Source: Pannonibacter carbonis
GTDB lineage: Bacteria; Pseudomonadota; Alphaproteobacteria; Rhizobiales; Stappiaceae
DNA length: 64,000 nt
Assembly: GCF_003012935.1 (NCBI RefSeq)
Contig: NZ_PUDR01000002.1
Coordinates: 1-64,000, forward strand
Direction of reading: 5' to 3'
Shown here: one piece after another, positions 63,870 through 64,000 of the stretch
Numbering within the stretch: position 1 is the stretch's first letter
Layout of the letters: every line of letters begins with the position of its first letter
Made by a program: the position numbers and the translations under genes
The notes under the pieces: model-generated
What the model was told of the DNA's origin: nothing
The model's database searches: none
What the model saw: only the letters and a program-made list of their open reading frames with translations

Positions 63870-64000
63870 ATGAAAGACGTTATTGCCGCTGCGTCATGTC
63901 TGGCGGACCGGGCGGACTCCGCTATGTTCGTGTGCAGTGCGGGTCAGCCTGCCCCAGTTGGCAAGTCCATATTGGTGCATCTTTTGCAGCAGTTTCGCTT
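63870..64000 (+). CDS. possible start of a gene cut by the right edge
   Basis: An ATG at 63870 opens a frame without stop for 43 codons to the end of the window. The translation (MKDVIAAASCLADRADSAM and on) shows no recognised domain, and the ribosome binding site is weak. Its place divergent from the AraC regulator would fit a regulated target, but this is speculative. Confidence 0.25.
   Translation, partial: MKDVIAAASCLADRADSAMFVCSAGQPAPVGKSILVHLLQQFR

Overview
This window looks like chromosomal DNA of a GC-rich alphaproteobacterium, most likely order Hyphomicrobiales. The reasons are a gcrA cell-cycle regulator gene, long-form PstC and PstA, a class I lysyl-tRNA synthetase, a SAM-II riboswitch in front of metZ, and the cluster deacetylase - xseB - dxs - tlyA - rRNA methyltransferase. 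A Stappiaceae-like genus would fit, but that is an impression and not a computed placement. Almost every gene ends in a normal stop and has a plausible ribosome binding site. No phage, integrase, transposase or CRISPR array was seen.

Left end (1-2.3 kb) is the most accessory part. It has a possible tail of a gene cut by the window edge, a noncoding stretch with two copies of one hairpin motif, an AT-rich AlbA_2/Schlafen-type gene broken by a one-base deletion in an A run, and a HicA-like plus DUF1902 toxin-antitoxin pair with its own promoter. From 2.3 to 12.5 kb, all on the minus strand, the conserved cluster deacetylase - xseB - dxs - tlyA - RNA methyltransferase is split by a LuxR-type regulator and by a copper/membrane cassette: an MFS transporter, a DUF2946-like protein, PCuAC, SCO1 and a 45-residue peptide. 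Two candidate small RNAs lie here, one near 9.8 kb and one near 12.6 kb.

From 13 to 25.3 kb are metabolic and housekeeping genes: a periplasmic binding protein, Sua5, an acyl-CoA dehydrogenase with an enoyl-CoA hydratase behind a perfect 18-bp palindrome, a DnaJ-like protein, pdxH, CorA, a HAD phosphatase, a DUF1499 protein, an MBL hydrolase and an SRPBCC protein. From 25.4 to 34.4 kb is a complete phosphate regulon: phoR, two dissimilar pstS genes, pstC, pstA, pstB, phoU and phoB. A four-repeat PHO box precedes the second pstS, a hairpin terminator separates it from pstC, and a strong terminator follows phoB. Then come gcrA and the argD-argF-hslO operon.

From 38.8 to 50.7 kb lie an RND efflux pair, an alpha/beta hydrolase, a second binding protein, a membrane GT2 glycosyltransferase with an extra N-terminal domain, and a 1103-residue probably secreted protein ending in a DUF4114-like motif. 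The right part holds tRNA-Gly(CCC), a NaChBac-like sodium channel, pyrD with a DUF952 gene, an S24-type regulator that has lost its catalytic residues, class I lysS, a TerB-like gene, apaG, a CDP-alcohol phosphatidyltransferase, metZ under a SAM-II riboswitch with a terminator, a long dCTP deaminase, a second deacetylase-family enzyme, a small membrane protein and an AraC regulator.

No clearly new multi-gene system was found. The best leads are the two candidate small RNAs, the large DUF4114 protein, the S24 regulator without catalytic residues, and several small proteins.
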